DNA of 64,000 nt from Chrysaora quinquecirrha (lineage: Eukaryota > Cnidaria > Scyphozoa > Semaeostomeae > Pelagiidae): contig JACTAT010000036.1 of NCBI GenBank assembly GCA_014526335.1, positions 2,055,542 to 2,119,541 of the forward strand, in the 5' to 3' direction. Positions 12,172 to 25,470 of the stretch are shown here, piece by piece. How positions within the stretch are numbered: position 1 is the stretch's first letter; the number at the start of each line of letters is the position of its first letter. The translations under genes were made by a program, and so were the position numbers. Below the pieces are notes generated by a model. It saw only the letters and a program-made list of their open reading frames with translations, searched no databases and had not been told where the DNA came from.

Positions 12172-13307
12172 AATTTCATAACATAAAAGAAGAAGAACTT
12201 TAACAAATTATAATAATTATAATAATTATCTGTTAATCATAATCTATATAAATCTTCAACTTCAATTGATTTAATGAAATCTTCTTCAGTAGTACTTGAG
12301 TAGAGATTGATAAAATGAAAGAAAACTGATATACAGTATTTGTGTTATTCAATTTACATGTCAAAAATGCTTTGCTTTCTGGCTCACAATGTCATATAAG
12401 CTGTAATCCAAAAACACCCAATAAACCTAAGCAGTTTATCGCCCTTCAAGGATCGGTAATGATGATGATAATGATGATGGTGGTGGTGTTGATGATGATG
12501 ATGATGATGATGATGACGACGATGATGATGATGATGATTAAGGACAAAATAAGATTCATTTAAGCCAATGACTATCCATAAGACATTATTTGAAACAATT
12601 TTCGCAAAATAAGAATACTAGTTTTTTAGTTGATAAAAAGTACAATGCACAGAAGAATCTTGTTTACCTTAAAGATGCCTTTACTTGAAAATGTTTCCCA
12701 GCTATGCGAAAATCAAACTAACCTGGGCACCAAAATCTCAAGATTTGTACAGCGGAGTTGAAAGGAACACGGTAGAAATATAATAATAAGTCGAAGAAAA
12801 TTGGTATGTAAATGATGTTGATGTTATACGTATTTTTTCCACTTATTTCTATTACTTTAATGCATATAGTTCTCATGTCTCACTCATTTTTTTCTTGATT
12901 TCGTTTCGTGCTCCTTTCACTGTCGGTGTACAACCCTCAAGGCTCTGGTGCCTAGAGTAAAATCAAATTAGATTGCAATGAGCGGGATAGAATTGTCATT
13001 AATTTCTGCCCTGCTCCTGCTTCTTCACTCACAGGTTTCCCTTTCAATCTTGCTTCGCCCCTCTTGACCGCTCTGATTCCGGTAGATTCCCAATAGGTCT
13101 TTTTTGTTGTTCCCATGTTGCCACTGGCTCCCCTGAATTCGGCCATCCTCAATTTCTTCTACCTTTTTGACAAAAGGTCGCGTTTCTTGAAAGTTCCCAA
13201 AATTGATATATAGCGCTTTCGACACGAAATTCGTCTAAAGGAACCATGATTTTGTCGAGGGGTAATGTTTCAAAGATTTTACATAGTCATGATATTGTAA
13301 GGGGTTT
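12172..13307. other. Intergenic, no gene recognised
   Basis: AT-rich sequence downstream of the MACPF-type gene. It holds the GAT-type microsatellite at 12458-12540 and otherwise no supported feature. Confidence 0.45.
12458..12540 (+). repeat. Imperfect (GAT)n microsatellite
   Basis: A run of GAT/GGT/GAC trinucleotides, mostly ATGATGATG. The methionine-rich open frame across it is an artefact of the repeat. Confidence 0.9.
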
Positions 13308-13430
13308 GACTGGTCGGGATGAAAGTTTCGAGGCCCCGTTAGGGGAGGGGGGGTCAGAATAACTCATACCCCCTACATTTTGGTATCCATAATACCCTTA
13401 TGGGGCCTCAGTTTCAACCCTGTCACTTTT
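13308..13430. repeat. Imperfect inverted repeat, possible MITE
   Basis: GGGATGAAAGTTTCGAGGCC on the left is mirrored by GGCCTCAGTTTCAACCCTGT on the right. Short non-coding foldback; no target duplication identified. Confidence 0.4.
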
Positions 13431-13924
13431 CACGGTAACGATCAAAGCACTTATAGAATCGTCAATTTTGAACACCCATAAAATAAATTAATAGTTGAAC
13501 ACTCCTAGCCAGGATGCACGCAAATAAAAAACTACAAGAAAGCGTTTCTATGATTTATGCAATACAAGATTAATCAATTATTGAAAGAAAAAATGCCCCT
13601 TCATATAACACCATGTAGCATATCGTATCATGTAGGGTCAAAAATCATCGAGGACGGTTGGCGGATTGCACCATGGCTCGGCGTCTTCTACACCTGAAAA
13701 ATATCTTCAAAGAAAATTAGCATTCATTATAACATTTGCGATAGGTTATTGTGTAAAGAATTGCAAAATTCCCGAACCACGGCACAGGCTGTAAGAACTA
13801 GACTTACAACAAGGAATTCCATCCCAATGAAAAAGTATTTCATGTTACCAGGGAATAAAGAGAGAGAAAAAAAAGAAATAAAAAAATGGAGGGTGGGAAA
13901 AAGAAATTCTTTCTGTGCTACCAC

Positions 13925-14437
13925 CAGGGACGCCTGGACGTTTGGAGAGCGAGGGGGGCAAAGGCTTGAAGAAGGGCAACTGAGGGAGTTTTCGGGGCGT
14001 GGCCCCCAAGAAAATTTTAAGTGGTCACGCCCTTCAGATGCCTTGAAAGAATGGGAAACGCCCTTAAAATGTTTTCATTGACAAGAAAACTGTTTAAGAT
14101 TTACTCGATTTTGCAAGAGCAATCCTTTTTTTATTTGAAGAATTCTTATGCATTTAAAATCATTAAAGTTTAGAAATAAAATGTTGCTATTGGTTTCTGA
14201 GAAATGATTTTCTCTGTTCATTAATTTTTGAAAAGTTACGGGCGACAAGTTTCATATCGGTTTTCCTTCGACCAAGAAACAAATAATGAAATCAATATAT
14301 TATGGTCCTTTCTTACCTTTCTTCTATTCTACAATTCTAAAATATTCATAGGACAACTTTAAAGCTATTTTAAAAATAATTATGGTCGCTGAGGGCACAT
14401 CTTGCCCCTCCTTGCCCCCCCACTGCAGGCGTCCTTG
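13925..14437. mobile_element. hAT-like non-autonomous transposon
   Basis: The ends are CAGGGACGCCTG and CAGGCGTCCTTG, inverted with one mismatch. The element is flanked by a perfect 8-bp direct duplication GCTACCAC (13917-13924 and 14438-14445). An 8-bp target duplication with CAGGG ends is characteristic of hAT elements. It is 513 bp with no transposase. Confidence 0.85.
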
Positions 14438-15057
14438 GCTACCACGAGGCGAGAAATTGACTTAAGCCAATAACTTAAGCCTTGCGCCTTTTATACTTTG
14501 ACCAGCCTCGCTCAAATGTGAAATCCATGTATGAAACCTTTCAAAGCTGCAAAGTATTTATTGTAACATCTTTATATATTATGGTTACCCGTGGTTACCC
14601 GTGGTTACCCTTGCTAAATCCATACAAAATGCATATAGAATCATGGTTACCCGTATGTTTTCAGCTCTGTACAATGTTTGAACAAACAAGAATAAAAATA
14701 TGTACATTATTGTACCAGTTGAAATCTTCTTATATTGAGTAAACGACGTTTCGAGCATGAACTCGTTATGAAGTCAATGTTTGTGTGGATAGAGCCGTTC
14801 GCCGAACATAACAGCATCATAAATAAAGGGTGTAGCTTCTGGGCGTGTAACTTTTCGACTTTCACTGGACTTACATTATACTGTATGCTCTTTGAGCATT
14901 GAAAGGGAATTTAAGTTAGAAATCGATATTTTGTAGCATCTTTTTGAAAATTTAATTTCCTCTCAAAAAAATGTTCTACAGACAATCTTGGACAAAATAT
15001 TTGAAACAAGGCATTTTCTCCAAGGAATAAGGCCTATTCCATTGATTTTCTACTTCC
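14438..15057. other. Intergenic, no gene recognised
   Basis: Contains a short tandem GTGGTTACCC motif near 14585-14612 and no other supported feature. Confidence 0.4.
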
Positions 15058-15200
15058 ATAACTCCAATTCTCGCCCCCTTTTACCCCCAAAGCAATGTTG
15101 GTAGTAGAGCAAAACAACTTTTGTACGAAACAACATTGTAACGGGGGAGAAGGGGAATCAATAGATAGTTGCAAAGCTATTTAGGCTGTTCCAATATATG
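15058..15200 (+). repeat. Dispersed repeat, inverted relative at 21543-21680
   Basis: AACTCCAAT at the left, CAACATTGTAACGGGGGAGA in the centre and AGCTATTTAGGC(T/C)GTT at the right recur in reverse complement at 21543-21680. The two are a diverged pair of one small repeat family, probably a MITE. Confidence 0.55.
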
Positions 15201-15532
15201 GAATAATTTTTGGGTTTTTATGGGGTATGAAGCACAAATCACAAATAACTCATGGGTACAAAATAAAATGCCTAAAATTTTAAAAATCCTCCACCCCTGC
15301 ATTACACATACTTTATGACCGGTCCCTTGGTATGACAAGTTTATCGGCCTTGGCGGGAAAACGAGTTTTCTTCCATTCCCCAACCAGATGTATAATTAAG
15401 GGGTTGAAACACTGTGCCGATGTACTTACTGCCCAATGCACAGCCCTAGATGATGAGAGAACGCAGCCTCCTTTATTCTGTCGGTTGGTGATGAATAGGT
15501 GTGCAATGTCTGATAGAGCTGATTCTATATTA

Positions 15533-16281
15533 CACACTTTTTTTTTATAAGAATACCTTATTTTTTGCCGAACCTCGATTATTCTTAAGCTTTTTGGACA
15601 TTGAGCCTGAAAATATTCTTAAATTATTCTTAATCATCAATGTTGTAAATTGGCCTGAAGATAAAGAGAAATAAGTCAAATCTTTGTCATTTGTTATTTT
15701 ATATTAAAAAAGAACATGAACAGAACAGAACAATATGTGAACAAAACATATTAAAATATAAAACCCTACGTACAGCCCGGGGGGGGGTAACTTCAATAGA
15801 TCAGTGACAGGGGTGTGCCATTTTCGTAATAAAAAGTTGACCCCAAAATTTATGAAAATTCAGGAAAGTATACCCCAAAGTTAAAAAAGAAATATGAATA
15901 TAGTACATAGAAAATACTCAAAAGTCTGTTTTTAGAGTTATACAGCTGAAATTTATTTGACAGTTATTGTGAATTGGCCATCTTAGCAAAAATGATACCC
16001 CAAGTTTGTAATTTTAGCAAATTTGATACCCCAAAATTTATTTTCCACCCCTAAAAGGTACCTCAAAAAATGGCATATCCCGTACCCATACATATGGGAG
16101 TTACCACCCCCCGGACGTACAGTAGCCTGACAATCACACTTATTGTACAGTGTAAAAAACGCAGAGAAATAAAAATGATCCTCGTCAAGCTTAAGCCTCA
16201 GATTATTCTTAAATAATTCTTAAATTTCAGCAACTTTGAGCCTGAATATTCTTATAGACTGTATTCTTATAAAAAAGTGTG
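15533..16281. mobile_element. TA-target MITE (outer element of a nested pair)
   Basis: Terminal repeats CACACTTTTTTTTTATAAGAATAC and GTATTCTTATAAAAAAGTGTG face each other between TA dinucleotides (15531-15532 and 16282-16283), as expected for Tc1/mariner-type insertion. Inner TATTCTTAA motifs recur near both ends. It is interrupted by another element at 15776-16114. Confidence 0.75.
15776..16114. mobile_element. hAT-like element nested in the MITE
   Basis: The ends CCCGGGGGGGGGTAACTT and GGGAGTTACCACCCCCCGG are inverted. The element is flanked by the perfect 8-bp duplication ACGTACAG (15768-15775 and 16115-16122). It is 339 bp, non-coding, with repeated ACCCCAAAATTTAT-type segments inside. 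Confidence 0.8.
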
Positions 16282-16516
16282 TACCTTACGATTGTTCGTT
16301 TTGGCTTGCTAGGTTGTTTTCAGAGCTAGAAATTAAAGTCATAGTAATAAATCACGATGCACAGGTGTTACCCTATTGATTTACAGGGCGGACATATTTG
16401 CATACATAATTTTAGTCATGTAAATTTGTCTTCGGATACCTTTTCATAGTTATTGTAAGTAGAAGTTTTTTATTGTTTTTAGTTGTAGAAAAATCAATTT
16501 TGAAAAAAGGACACCA

Positions 16517-18362
16517 TCAAGAACACTCGAGGCTCAAATTTGAAGAACAAGCCTCGGCAAAAACTATCTTGTTCTTATCAAAAAGAGTGTATAAGCCCCG
16601 TATAATTTTTACCGGAGATTAACTAACCAATGACCAACAAATAAATCGAAATTAGGTGTCGAAATCCTCATTAGAGATAAGAAGTTTTTTAAAAAAAGTT
16701 AAAGGAAGAGGCAAGGCAAAAATGAATACCTTAATGAACAACAATCTTAATGATAAATGAACCATAATGAAATAAATAATCTAAGCAATAAATACCTACT
16801 TTAAATGCATTAACATACATTTAATTAAATACATACATACATAAAACAACGACACACTGAAATAACCACGAAGAAGGGCTAGAAGCCCAAGTATACGCGT
16901 GCGATGAAGTAGGGCGAGTAGCCCAAGTAGCTATGCGTGAATGACAAAGTAGCCCAAGTATACGCGAACGACAAAGTAGGGCTAATAGCCCACGTATGCG
17001 AGAACGACAAACTAGGGCGAGCAGAGCAGCCAAAGTATACACGAACGACAAAGTAGAGCTAATAGCCCAAGTATACGCGTACGATGAAGTAGGGCGAGTA
17101 GCCCAAGTAGCTATGCACGAATGACAAAGTAGGGCTAGTAGCCCAGGTATACGCGAACGACGAAGTAGGACTAGTAGCCCAAGTTTCCGCGAACGACGAA
17201 GTAGGGCTAGTAGATCTTAGCGCATCTAGGATTCGAAATCTGTTTTGCCTCAAGCTCACAGTCAAATTGTGCAAACCTGCCTGCTTTAAGCCTAATGGAC
17301 TTATAGTCATCGGAAGGTCTAACTTTACTGAGTATGAGGAGTTGTAGAAAAGTTATTTATGTCCCCTCTGCTTTGTGTGGTGGGCTTGAAGAAAAACTCT
17401 ATTATAAAATTTTTATAGTTTTAATCTAAGTGAAAATTACCAAAAACAAATTTCTTTGGAAAATTAAACTATATGGGCACAGTAGGTCTACTGAAGATGC
17501 TTTGTGCGAATTTTCATGCCATTTGAGCAAACAAATGCCAAGCAAAGTGGGTGGGGGAACTTTCCACCTCTGGAAATTGACAACTATAGCCGTAGTCCTA
17601 CTGCTAGCACGGCCCCCTCGGCCCCTCTCTAAATCCGCCCCTGGAAATATAGATATTTCAACAACCTTTGCTAGAAGTTTGTTTGTTCAGGACCGAAGCG
17701 TCGACGTTGTTGAACAAACTTGAGCAGAATGAATAATTAATTTTTGTTGATTTTTTGCATTGATTTTGCATGGGCGTTGTATGTTAGTCAATTCTGATTC
17801 TTAATTTCAGAGCAGGTTTTAAGTAAATTTCTCATTTCTATGGCATAATGACATTAGAAGAACTTTCATAAAAATCATTATTCTTGTTGAAATTGAAGAT
17901 TGTACAGCTGAGATTCAAGAAGGACAGAATCAACGTCGTAGCTGATCTAAAACATTACTACATGCACATCAAACTACAAATAGGTTATTACGCACAAATT
18001 CATTCCAGGTTAGTTTATTAGTGTTCATCAATCTTGATCTGCGAGTGTTTTAGTGTTTTAAGTTCTTGAAGAAATTTACTAAGGAAAAAGTAATACTTTA
18101 TTTATTAGAATAATTTTTTCCCGCTACACAGCATGCCTGTTTCATCTTTTTAAACAAAGTATTGGTTTCAACATTAGCTTCTAAGAATCTTGCCCTAATT
18201 CAGATTGTTTGACAAGAAAGTAGGGATTCCATGGCAACAGCCTGATAACATTTCTTCGTTTCTTGCAATAAATCCTTGAAGAGGTAACGGACAAAATTGC
18301 CATTAGGCATCTGCATGACAACTTTGCTTTAAGTGGTATCTTTGATATAAACCCAAATTTGG
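16517..18362 (+). repeat. Tandem duplication D1, copy 1
   Basis: The block beginning TCAAGAACACTCGAGGCTCAAA is repeated head-to-tail starting at 18363. The copies differ at scattered single bases and in minisatellite length. No gene is recognised. It includes a minisatellite and, near 17600-17645, CTCTAAATCCGCCCCTGG, which resembles a solitary hAT terminal repeat. Confidence 0.9.
16855..17215 (+). repeat. Minisatellite, about 36-bp unit (D1 copy 1)
   Basis: Imperfect units of the form AAGTAGGGCTAGTAGCCCAAG plus TATACGCGAACGACG are repeated about ten times. GGGCTA...TAGCCC makes each unit partly palindromic. The Tyr/Thr/Ser-rich reverse-strand frame is an artefact of the repeat. Confidence 0.85.
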
Positions 18363-20145
18363 GTCAAGAACACTCGAGGCTCAAATTAGAAGAACAAGCC
18401 TCGGCAAAAACTATCTGGTTCTTATCAAAAAGAGTGTATAAGCCCCGTATAATTTTTACTGGAGATTAACTAACCAATGACCAACAAATAAATCGAAATT
18501 AGGTGTCGAAATCCTCATTAGAGATAAGAAGTTTTTTAAAAAAAGTTAAAGGAAGAGGCAAGGGAAAAATGAATACGTTAATGAACAACAATCTTAATGA
18601 TAAATGAACCATAATGAAATAAATAATCTAAGCAATAAATACCTACTTTAAATGCATTAACATACATTTAATTAAGTACATACATACATAAAACAACGAC
18701 ACACTGAAATAACCACGAAGTAGGGCTAGAAGCCCAAGTATACGCGAACGACAAATTAGGGCTAATAGCCCAAGTATGCGAGAACGACAAACTAGGGCGA
18801 GCAGAGCAGCCCAAGTATACACGAACGACAAAGTAGAGCTAATAGCCCAAGTATACGCGTACGATGAAGTAGGGCGAGTAGCCCAAGTAGCTATGCACGA
18901 ATGACAAAGTAGGGCTAATAGCCCAGGTATACGCGAACGACGAAGTAGGACTAGTAGCCCAAGTTTCCGCGAACGACGAAGTAGGGCTAGTAGATCTTAG
19001 CGCATCTAGGATTCGAAATCTGTTTTGCCTCAAGCTCACAGTCAAATTGTGCAAACCTGACTGCTTTAAGCCTAATGGACTTAAAGTCATCGGAAGGTCT
19101 AACTTTACTGAGTATGAGGAGTTGTAGAAAAGTTATTTATGTCCCCTCTGCTTTGTGTGGTGAGCTTGAAGAAAAACTCTATTATAAAATTTTTATAGTT
19201 TTAATCTAAGTGAAAATTACCAAAAACAAATTTCTTTGGAAAATTAAACTATATGGGCACAGTAGGTCTACTGAGGATGCTTTGTGCGAATTTTCATGCC
19301 ATTTGAGCAAACAAGTGCCAAGCAAAGTGGGTTGGGGAACTTTCCACCTCTGGAAATTGACAACTATAGCCCTAGTCCTACTGCTAGCACGGCCCCCTCG
19401 GCCCCTCCCTAAATCCGCCCCTGGAAATATAGATATTTCAACAACCTTTTCCAGAAGTTTGTTTGTTCAGGACCGAAGCGTCGATGTTGTTGCACAAACT
19501 TGAGCAGAATGAATAATTAATTTTTGTTGATTTTTTGCATTGATTTTGCATGGGCGTTGTATGTTAGTCAATTCTGATTCTTAATTTCAGAGCAGGTTTT
19601 AAGTAAATTTCTCATTTCTATGGCATAATGACATTAGGAGAACTTTCATAAAAATCATTATTCTTGTTGAAATTGAAGATTGTACAGCTGAGATTCAAGA
19701 AGGACAGAATCAACGTCGTAGCTGATCTAAAACATTACTACATGCACATCAAACTACAAATAGGTTATTACGCACAAATTCATTCCAGGTTAGTTTATTA
19801 GTGTTCATCAATCTTGATCTGCGAGTGTTTTAGTGTTTTAAGTTCTTGAAGAAATTTACTAAGGAAAAAGTAATACTTTATTTATTAGAATAATTTTTTC
19901 CCGCTACACAGCATGCCTGTTTCATCTTTCTAAGCAAAGTATTGGTTTCAACATTAGCTTCTAAGAATCTTCCCAAATTCAGATTGTTTGACAAGAAAGT
20001 AGGGATTCCATGGCAACAGCCTGATAACATTTCTTCGGTTCTTGCAATAATTCCTTGACGAGGTAACGGACAAAATATTGCCATTAGGCATCTGCATGAC
20101 AACTTTGTTTTAAGTTGTATCTTTGATATAAACTCAAATTTGGGT
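18363..20145 (+). repeat. Tandem duplication D1, copy 2
   Basis: Direct repeat of 16517-18362, shorter by about two minisatellite units, ending at AAATTTGGGT. Open frames in both copies are the same non-coding sequence with point changes. Confidence 0.9.
18713..18998 (+). repeat. Minisatellite, about 36-bp unit (D1 copy 2)
   Basis: Same unit as 16855-17215, with about two fewer units, showing that the array length changed after duplication or differs between alleles. Confidence 0.85.
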
Positions 20146-20704
20146 TCGCAAAAAGTTGAAGCAAAAAACTATTTACACCGGTCGGAAGTTTGTTAATCCT
20201 TTAAGTGATCGCCTTTGCTTCACATTCTGCTTTTGTTTAAGCAATAAAGCATTCTGCTCCACATGAATTGTTTACTTTTTTGGTCTTATTTCTTTTCCTC
20301 TTACTCTGTTCTTCACAGATAATTTTGATGGGATTTTGATATGCTATATTAATTTTTGAACGACATCATTTTATATTGTCTTTTCCTCCTCGGCCCTCCC
20401 CTTTAGACTTATTTGATTTTATTGTATTGTATAAGGCAGGCTCCTGAATTAGGTTTTTATTTCTTTGCTACCCTATTGTTATCTAGGTATATAAGTAGGC
20501 CCCCAATTATTGTAAAGAACAGTTTGCTGAAGAAGATCATAAGATCGAAACGTTCAATCATGAGTCTATATTTTTGAATCTCTTGTTTAAATATTTAATA
20601 TAGATAAAGTAAGGTAGCTTTCTGCAATAGTTTGCAATCTACCTGTCTAGCGCCCCATCAAAATCGGAAGCAGTAGTCGTCTTAATCCATCTTCAATGCT
20701 AATA
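20146..20704. other. Intergenic, no gene recognised
   Basis: AT-rich spacer between D1 and the MITE at 20705; no supported feature. Confidence 0.4.
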
Positions 20705-21001
20705 CTCTTAGGTGCTTGATTGCTAGCGTGTCTGAATAGGTGGCGTGTTGAAGTAGCATTCAGGATCTAATTGGAACGGCCCTTTTAGTAGTACTAATAA
20801 GCGTAAGCAATCCACAGGTCTAACAAAAGAATGGAGTATATAACTGAAATTTCATACCAAAAACGTCACAGTAAAATAAGTTAAAATTATCGACATTAAT
20901 ATCAATGCAAAACTTAATAATTGGAATACAAAGAAGAGCCGGGTGGTTTGGAAACGCTCAAAAAATTAATTTGCGTCGGATGCCAATTAGGCAATTAAGA
21001 G
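20705..21001. mobile_element. CTCTTAGGTGC-family MITE, copy 1
   Basis: Starts CTCTTAGGTGCTTGATTGC and ends GCCAATTAGGCAATTAAGAG between TA dinucleotides. The inner AAATTAATTTGCG segment near the right end is shared with the copy at 26518, so the two are one family. Diverged and non-coding. Confidence 0.65.
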
Positions 21002-21542
21002 TAAGGTATTTTCCAAAAATGAGCAAAGCAGCGAATTTTTTCTTTTGACTTAAGCCACTTCTTCTATTTTTTCATTAACAAACAGATAACATTTTAAGAC
21101 TACCTTCTCCCAGGGTGGTGTCTGCAAATGCGTTAATTCTACCTGCGGGACGATACTCATTCGTGCATGGGGGTATAAAACAAAACAGTTTACTTATTTA
21201 TACCGGGTCTTTCGTTTCAACAGGTATTTGTAGTTATCCTAGCAAAGACTTTTGTCTGCCGTCAGTCTTTCCTGAAAATTTTTTTCAATTTCTTGCAGGT
21301 GTTGCATAAGATTTCCGACTGTCAGTCAGTGTTCTTTTTTAACTAAAAAATGAAATTCACAGGAGGATAACAATAGAACGTTGTTCTTTTCTTGAAAACG
21401 TAAGTTTGAATTAATAATGAGTTTCTTACCGGTTTATTAATATCCTGATCCATACTCATCTGTCATAATTATCTCTTACATTTTAGCATTTCTAACCCCA
21501 GAGCTCCAAGCTAATCGCTTTTCCTACAATCGTGGCCAAAAT

Positions 21543-21680
21543 GTATTGTAACGGCCTAAATAGCTTTTTGATTATCTCTGGATTCTCCCTGTCTCCCCCG
21601 TTACAATGTTGTTTAAACAAACTTTCTCTGGCTAAACTACTAACATCGTTTTTGGGATAAGGGGAGAGCATTGGAGTTGA
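21543..21680 (-). repeat. Dispersed repeat, inverted relative of 15058-15200
   Basis: The reverse complement shares AACATTGTAACGGGGGAGA and AGCTATTTAGGC with the copy at 15058. Non-coding. Confidence 0.55.
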
Positions 21681-21823
21681 TCTTATGAATAGGTCGTATT
21701 CCTTGGACAAGAGGCCTTGTTCAAAATTTCATGTGCAATATTGTAGAACTCCAATAACTGTGGAAAACTTTTGTGAAGATATCAACGCCTACATGTAAAA
21801 AAGCTGTCTGGGAAGTGTTTTAG

Positions 21824-23649
21824 GTAAATATACTGCTCATTTTTTATCATCCTGCACTTTTATAGGGCAATCGACCGGTGTGGGTGCTCAAGGATTATCA
21901 ACTACACATATATTTTTCTTTACACTTCTTGCATTTCCTTCAATGTATCACTGCTACAAATATTAATTGTAATAATTCTCTGTACCACTCGTTCTTTGTA
22001 GCTACACCAGTGAAGCAGGACTCTTTAAAGCAATGCTTGCGGTTAGTTTTTGCCATAACGATCGAGTTCAGAAATCTGTTCTAATGCGTGCCTTCCTTTA
22101 CTTTTCAACGTAAAATCTAAAGATTTCAAAATCATCTACATTAGATTTGCTGTAACGTGTAACAATAACTAAATATAGCCTTAAATCAAGTTTCATCGAT
22201 TCATTTGCAAAATTATCTTATTAATTTTTCGTAAAGAGAAAAAGCCGTTTTGACTTTTTATGGCTGCTTTGAATTTTAAAAACGATAGATTAACATATAG
22301 CACCAACTTCCTTGATAACGGTGTTGAGTTTCAGGAAGAGGAAAGTTTCAACCAAAAGATTAAAAATACTTGGAATATATTCATCATGCGATAAGGAACT
22401 TACTCAAACTTTACGAATATTTTAAGGGGTACTAATGCTTCTTCCCATTCATAGAAGTTTACTAATCTCTTTTACAAAATTCTATTCTTGTATAATTCTT
22501 AGATTATTTCATCTAGCTACACTGATTTAAGTTAAATGAAGGGTTTTTAATATAACGTGTGTTGGTGAATAACTAAGTTTTGTTTTCCTAAATTTCTCGA
22601 ATCACCTTTGGCTGAGTTAGTGAAAATAACAAACAAGGTCGATAGGTAGATACCTTTATCGAATAATAAATTTGTGTAACCAACTTTTGATATCTTTAAG
22701 ATAACATTAGCCTAAGCCTACATTAACTGTATCTGAAGGTAAAGATAATATTTACCCGAAGCAGTTAGTGCAAAACCGGGTAGGTTATTATTATATGATT
22801 TTTACCCTATGGAGATATGGACAGGGAATGGTCATGGCTCCTTGTGATTACGAAACTCGTGTTTGAAGAGACATTGCAACGAAACGAAACCGTTTGGTGC
22901 TGCAATGTAAACCTAAAAATTTCGGTTGTTTGACGCATTGATCGTGCATTTCCGGAGAAGATAATAATTCCGTATCATTACGTTGCATTCGACTGTTCTA
23001 AGCCAATCAAAATGCATAACAGAGTTGCAGCCCTTAGTCCCTTACCGTAGAACAATTAATATTGGTTCGACTCAGAAAGGTTTCGAACCTGCAATTCTGG
23101 CTTTCACTTAAATGTTCAATCAGCTTAAGCTTCCTGGTCATAAGCCCTCGTGTCAGCCATGCTACACTCAGCGTAGAAAGGCAGACGTCGCAGGTTCGAA
23201 ACTTGTGGTGTTAAACCAATCTCTCGTATTTCTTACCAAGGATAATTTTCTTCACGACTAAATTCTAATTTAACGATCTTTGCGGAAATATGCGTTGACT
23301 TGTATCGTTGTACGCATGATTAAATTTTTCCGTCGATTTAGTATTTTATGAATAATTTTATCAATCAATTTCATATTTGCCACCAGTAATATTTGACAAA
23401 TAAAAACGATTAGGCCATAAAAAGCATTTTAGTCTTTCGAATGAAATCTGTTTCATCGATTAATTGAAAATTCTGCGGAGGCGAACATGCTATTTTGGCA
23501 GGTGGCCGTTCTTAACTCAATCGCAATAAAACAGCAAAAGACATTGTTTGGTAAACACTCCAATTATGATATGTCGTTATCCTAAGGAACATAATGCGTA
23601 TGCAAAATGTTCACAGAATTTATGGTCAGTTTAATACAACAAGTTGACA
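21824..23649 (+). repeat. Tandem duplication D2, copy 1
   Basis: A 1.83-kb block from GTAAATATACTGCTCATTTT to CAACAAGTTGACA, repeated directly from 23650. The copies differ by scattered substitutions and small indels. No coding domain. Contains GGTTCGAA-type motifs near 23080 and 23190 that hint at tRNA-derived repeat content but are not a clear tRNA. Confidence 0.9.
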
Positions 23650-25470
23650 GTAAATATACTGCTCATTTTTATCATCTTGCACTTTTATAGGGCAATCGAC
23701 CGGTGTGGGTGCTCAAGGATTATCAACTACACATATATTTTTCTTTCGACTTCTTGCATTTCCTTCAATGTATCACTGCTACAAATATTAATTGTAATAA
23801 TTCTCTGTACCGACTCGTTCTTTGTAGCTACACCAGTGAAGCAGGACTTCTTAAAGCAATATTTTTGCCAAAACGATCGAGTTAAGAACATATGTAGTTT
23901 GAAGAAATTTTTCTTATGCGTGTCTTCGTTTACTTTTCAACGTATTCAAAATCATCTACATTAGATTTGCAGTAACGTGTAACAATAACTAAATATAGCC
24001 TTAAAGCAACTTTCATCGATTCATTTGCAAAATTATTTTATTAATTTCTTGTAAAGAGAAAAACCTGTTTTGACTTTTTATGGCTGCTTTAAATTTTAGA
24101 AGCGATAGATCAACATAGCTATAGCACCAACTTCCTTGATAACCGTGTTGAGTTTCAGGAAGAGGAAAGTTTCAGCCAAAAGATTAAAAATACATGGAAT
24201 ATATTTATCATGCGATAAGGAACTTACTCAAGCTTTAAGAATATTTTAAGGGGTACTAATGCTTCTTCCCACTCATAGAAGTTTACTAATCTCTTTTACA
24301 AAATTCTATTCTTGTAGCTATAATTCTTAGATTATTTCATCTAGCTACACTGATTTAAGTTTAATTAAAGGCTTTTAATATAACGTGCGTTGGTGAATAA
24401 CTAAGTTTTGTTTTCCTAACTTTCTCGAATCACCTTTGGCTGAGTTAGTGAAAATAACAAACATGGTCGATAGGTAGATACCTTTATCGAATAATAAATT
24501 TGTGTAACCAACTTTTGATATCTTTAAGATAACATTAGCCTAAGCCTACATTAACTGTATCTGAAGGTAAAGACAATATTTACCCGAAGCAGTTAGTGCA
24601 AAACCGGGTAGGTTATTATTATATGATTTATTACCCTATGGAGATATGGACAGGGCATGGTCATGGCTCCTTGTGATTACGAAACTCGTGTTTGAAGAGA
24701 CATTGCCACGAAACGAAACCGTTTAGTGCTGCAATGTAAACCTAAAAATTTCGATTGTTTGACGCATTGATCGTGCATTTCCAAAGAAGATAATAATTCC
24801 GTATCATTATGTTGCATTCGACTGTTCTAAGCCAATCAAATTGCATAACAGAGTTGCGGCCCTTACCGTAGAACAATTAATATTGGTTCGACTCAGAAAG
24901 GTTTCGAACCTGCAATTCTGGCTTTCACTTAAATGTTCAATCAGCTTAAGCTTCCTGGTCATAAGCCCTCGTGTCAGCCACGCTACACTCAGAGTAGAAA
25001 GGCAGACGTCGCAGGTTCGAAACTTGTGGTGTCAAACCAATCTTTCGTATTTCTTACCAAGGATAATTTTCTTCACGACTAAATTCTAATTTAACGATCT
25101 TTGCGGAAATATGCGTTGACTTGTATCGTTGTACGCATGATTAAATTTTTCCGTCGATTTAGTATTTTATGAATAATTTTATCAATCAATTTCATATTTG
25201 CCACCAGTAATATTTGACAAATAAAAACGATTAGGCCATAAAAAGCATTTTAGTCTTTCGAATGAAATCTGTTTCATCGATTAATTGAAAATTCTGCGAA
25301 GGCGAACATGCTATTTTGGCAGGTGGCCGTTATTAACTCAATCGCAATAAAACAGAAAAAAACGTTGTTTGGTAAACACTCCAATTATGATATGTCGTTA
25401 TCCTAAGGAACATAATGCGTATGCAAAATGTTCACAGAATTTATGGTCAGTTTAATACAACAAGTTGACA
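23650..25470 (+). repeat. Tandem duplication D2, copy 2
   Basis: Direct repeat of 21824-23649, ending at the same CAACAAGTTGACA motif. The junction is clean, with no extra bases between copies. Confidence 0.9.

Noticed and set aside
13749..14081. 110-codon plus-strand frame
   Set aside because: It crosses the left end of the hAT-like element, so half lies in a transposon, and has no recognisable domain.
16821..19090. Repetitive Tyr-Thr-Trp-Ala frames on the minus strand
   Set aside because: They read the 36-bp minisatellite and differ between the two D1 copies only by unit number.
23120..23220. Possible tRNA gene with GGTTCGAA motif in D2
   Set aside because: The B-box is imperfect, a second motif lies inverted nearby and no cloverleaf closes; more likely SINE debris.
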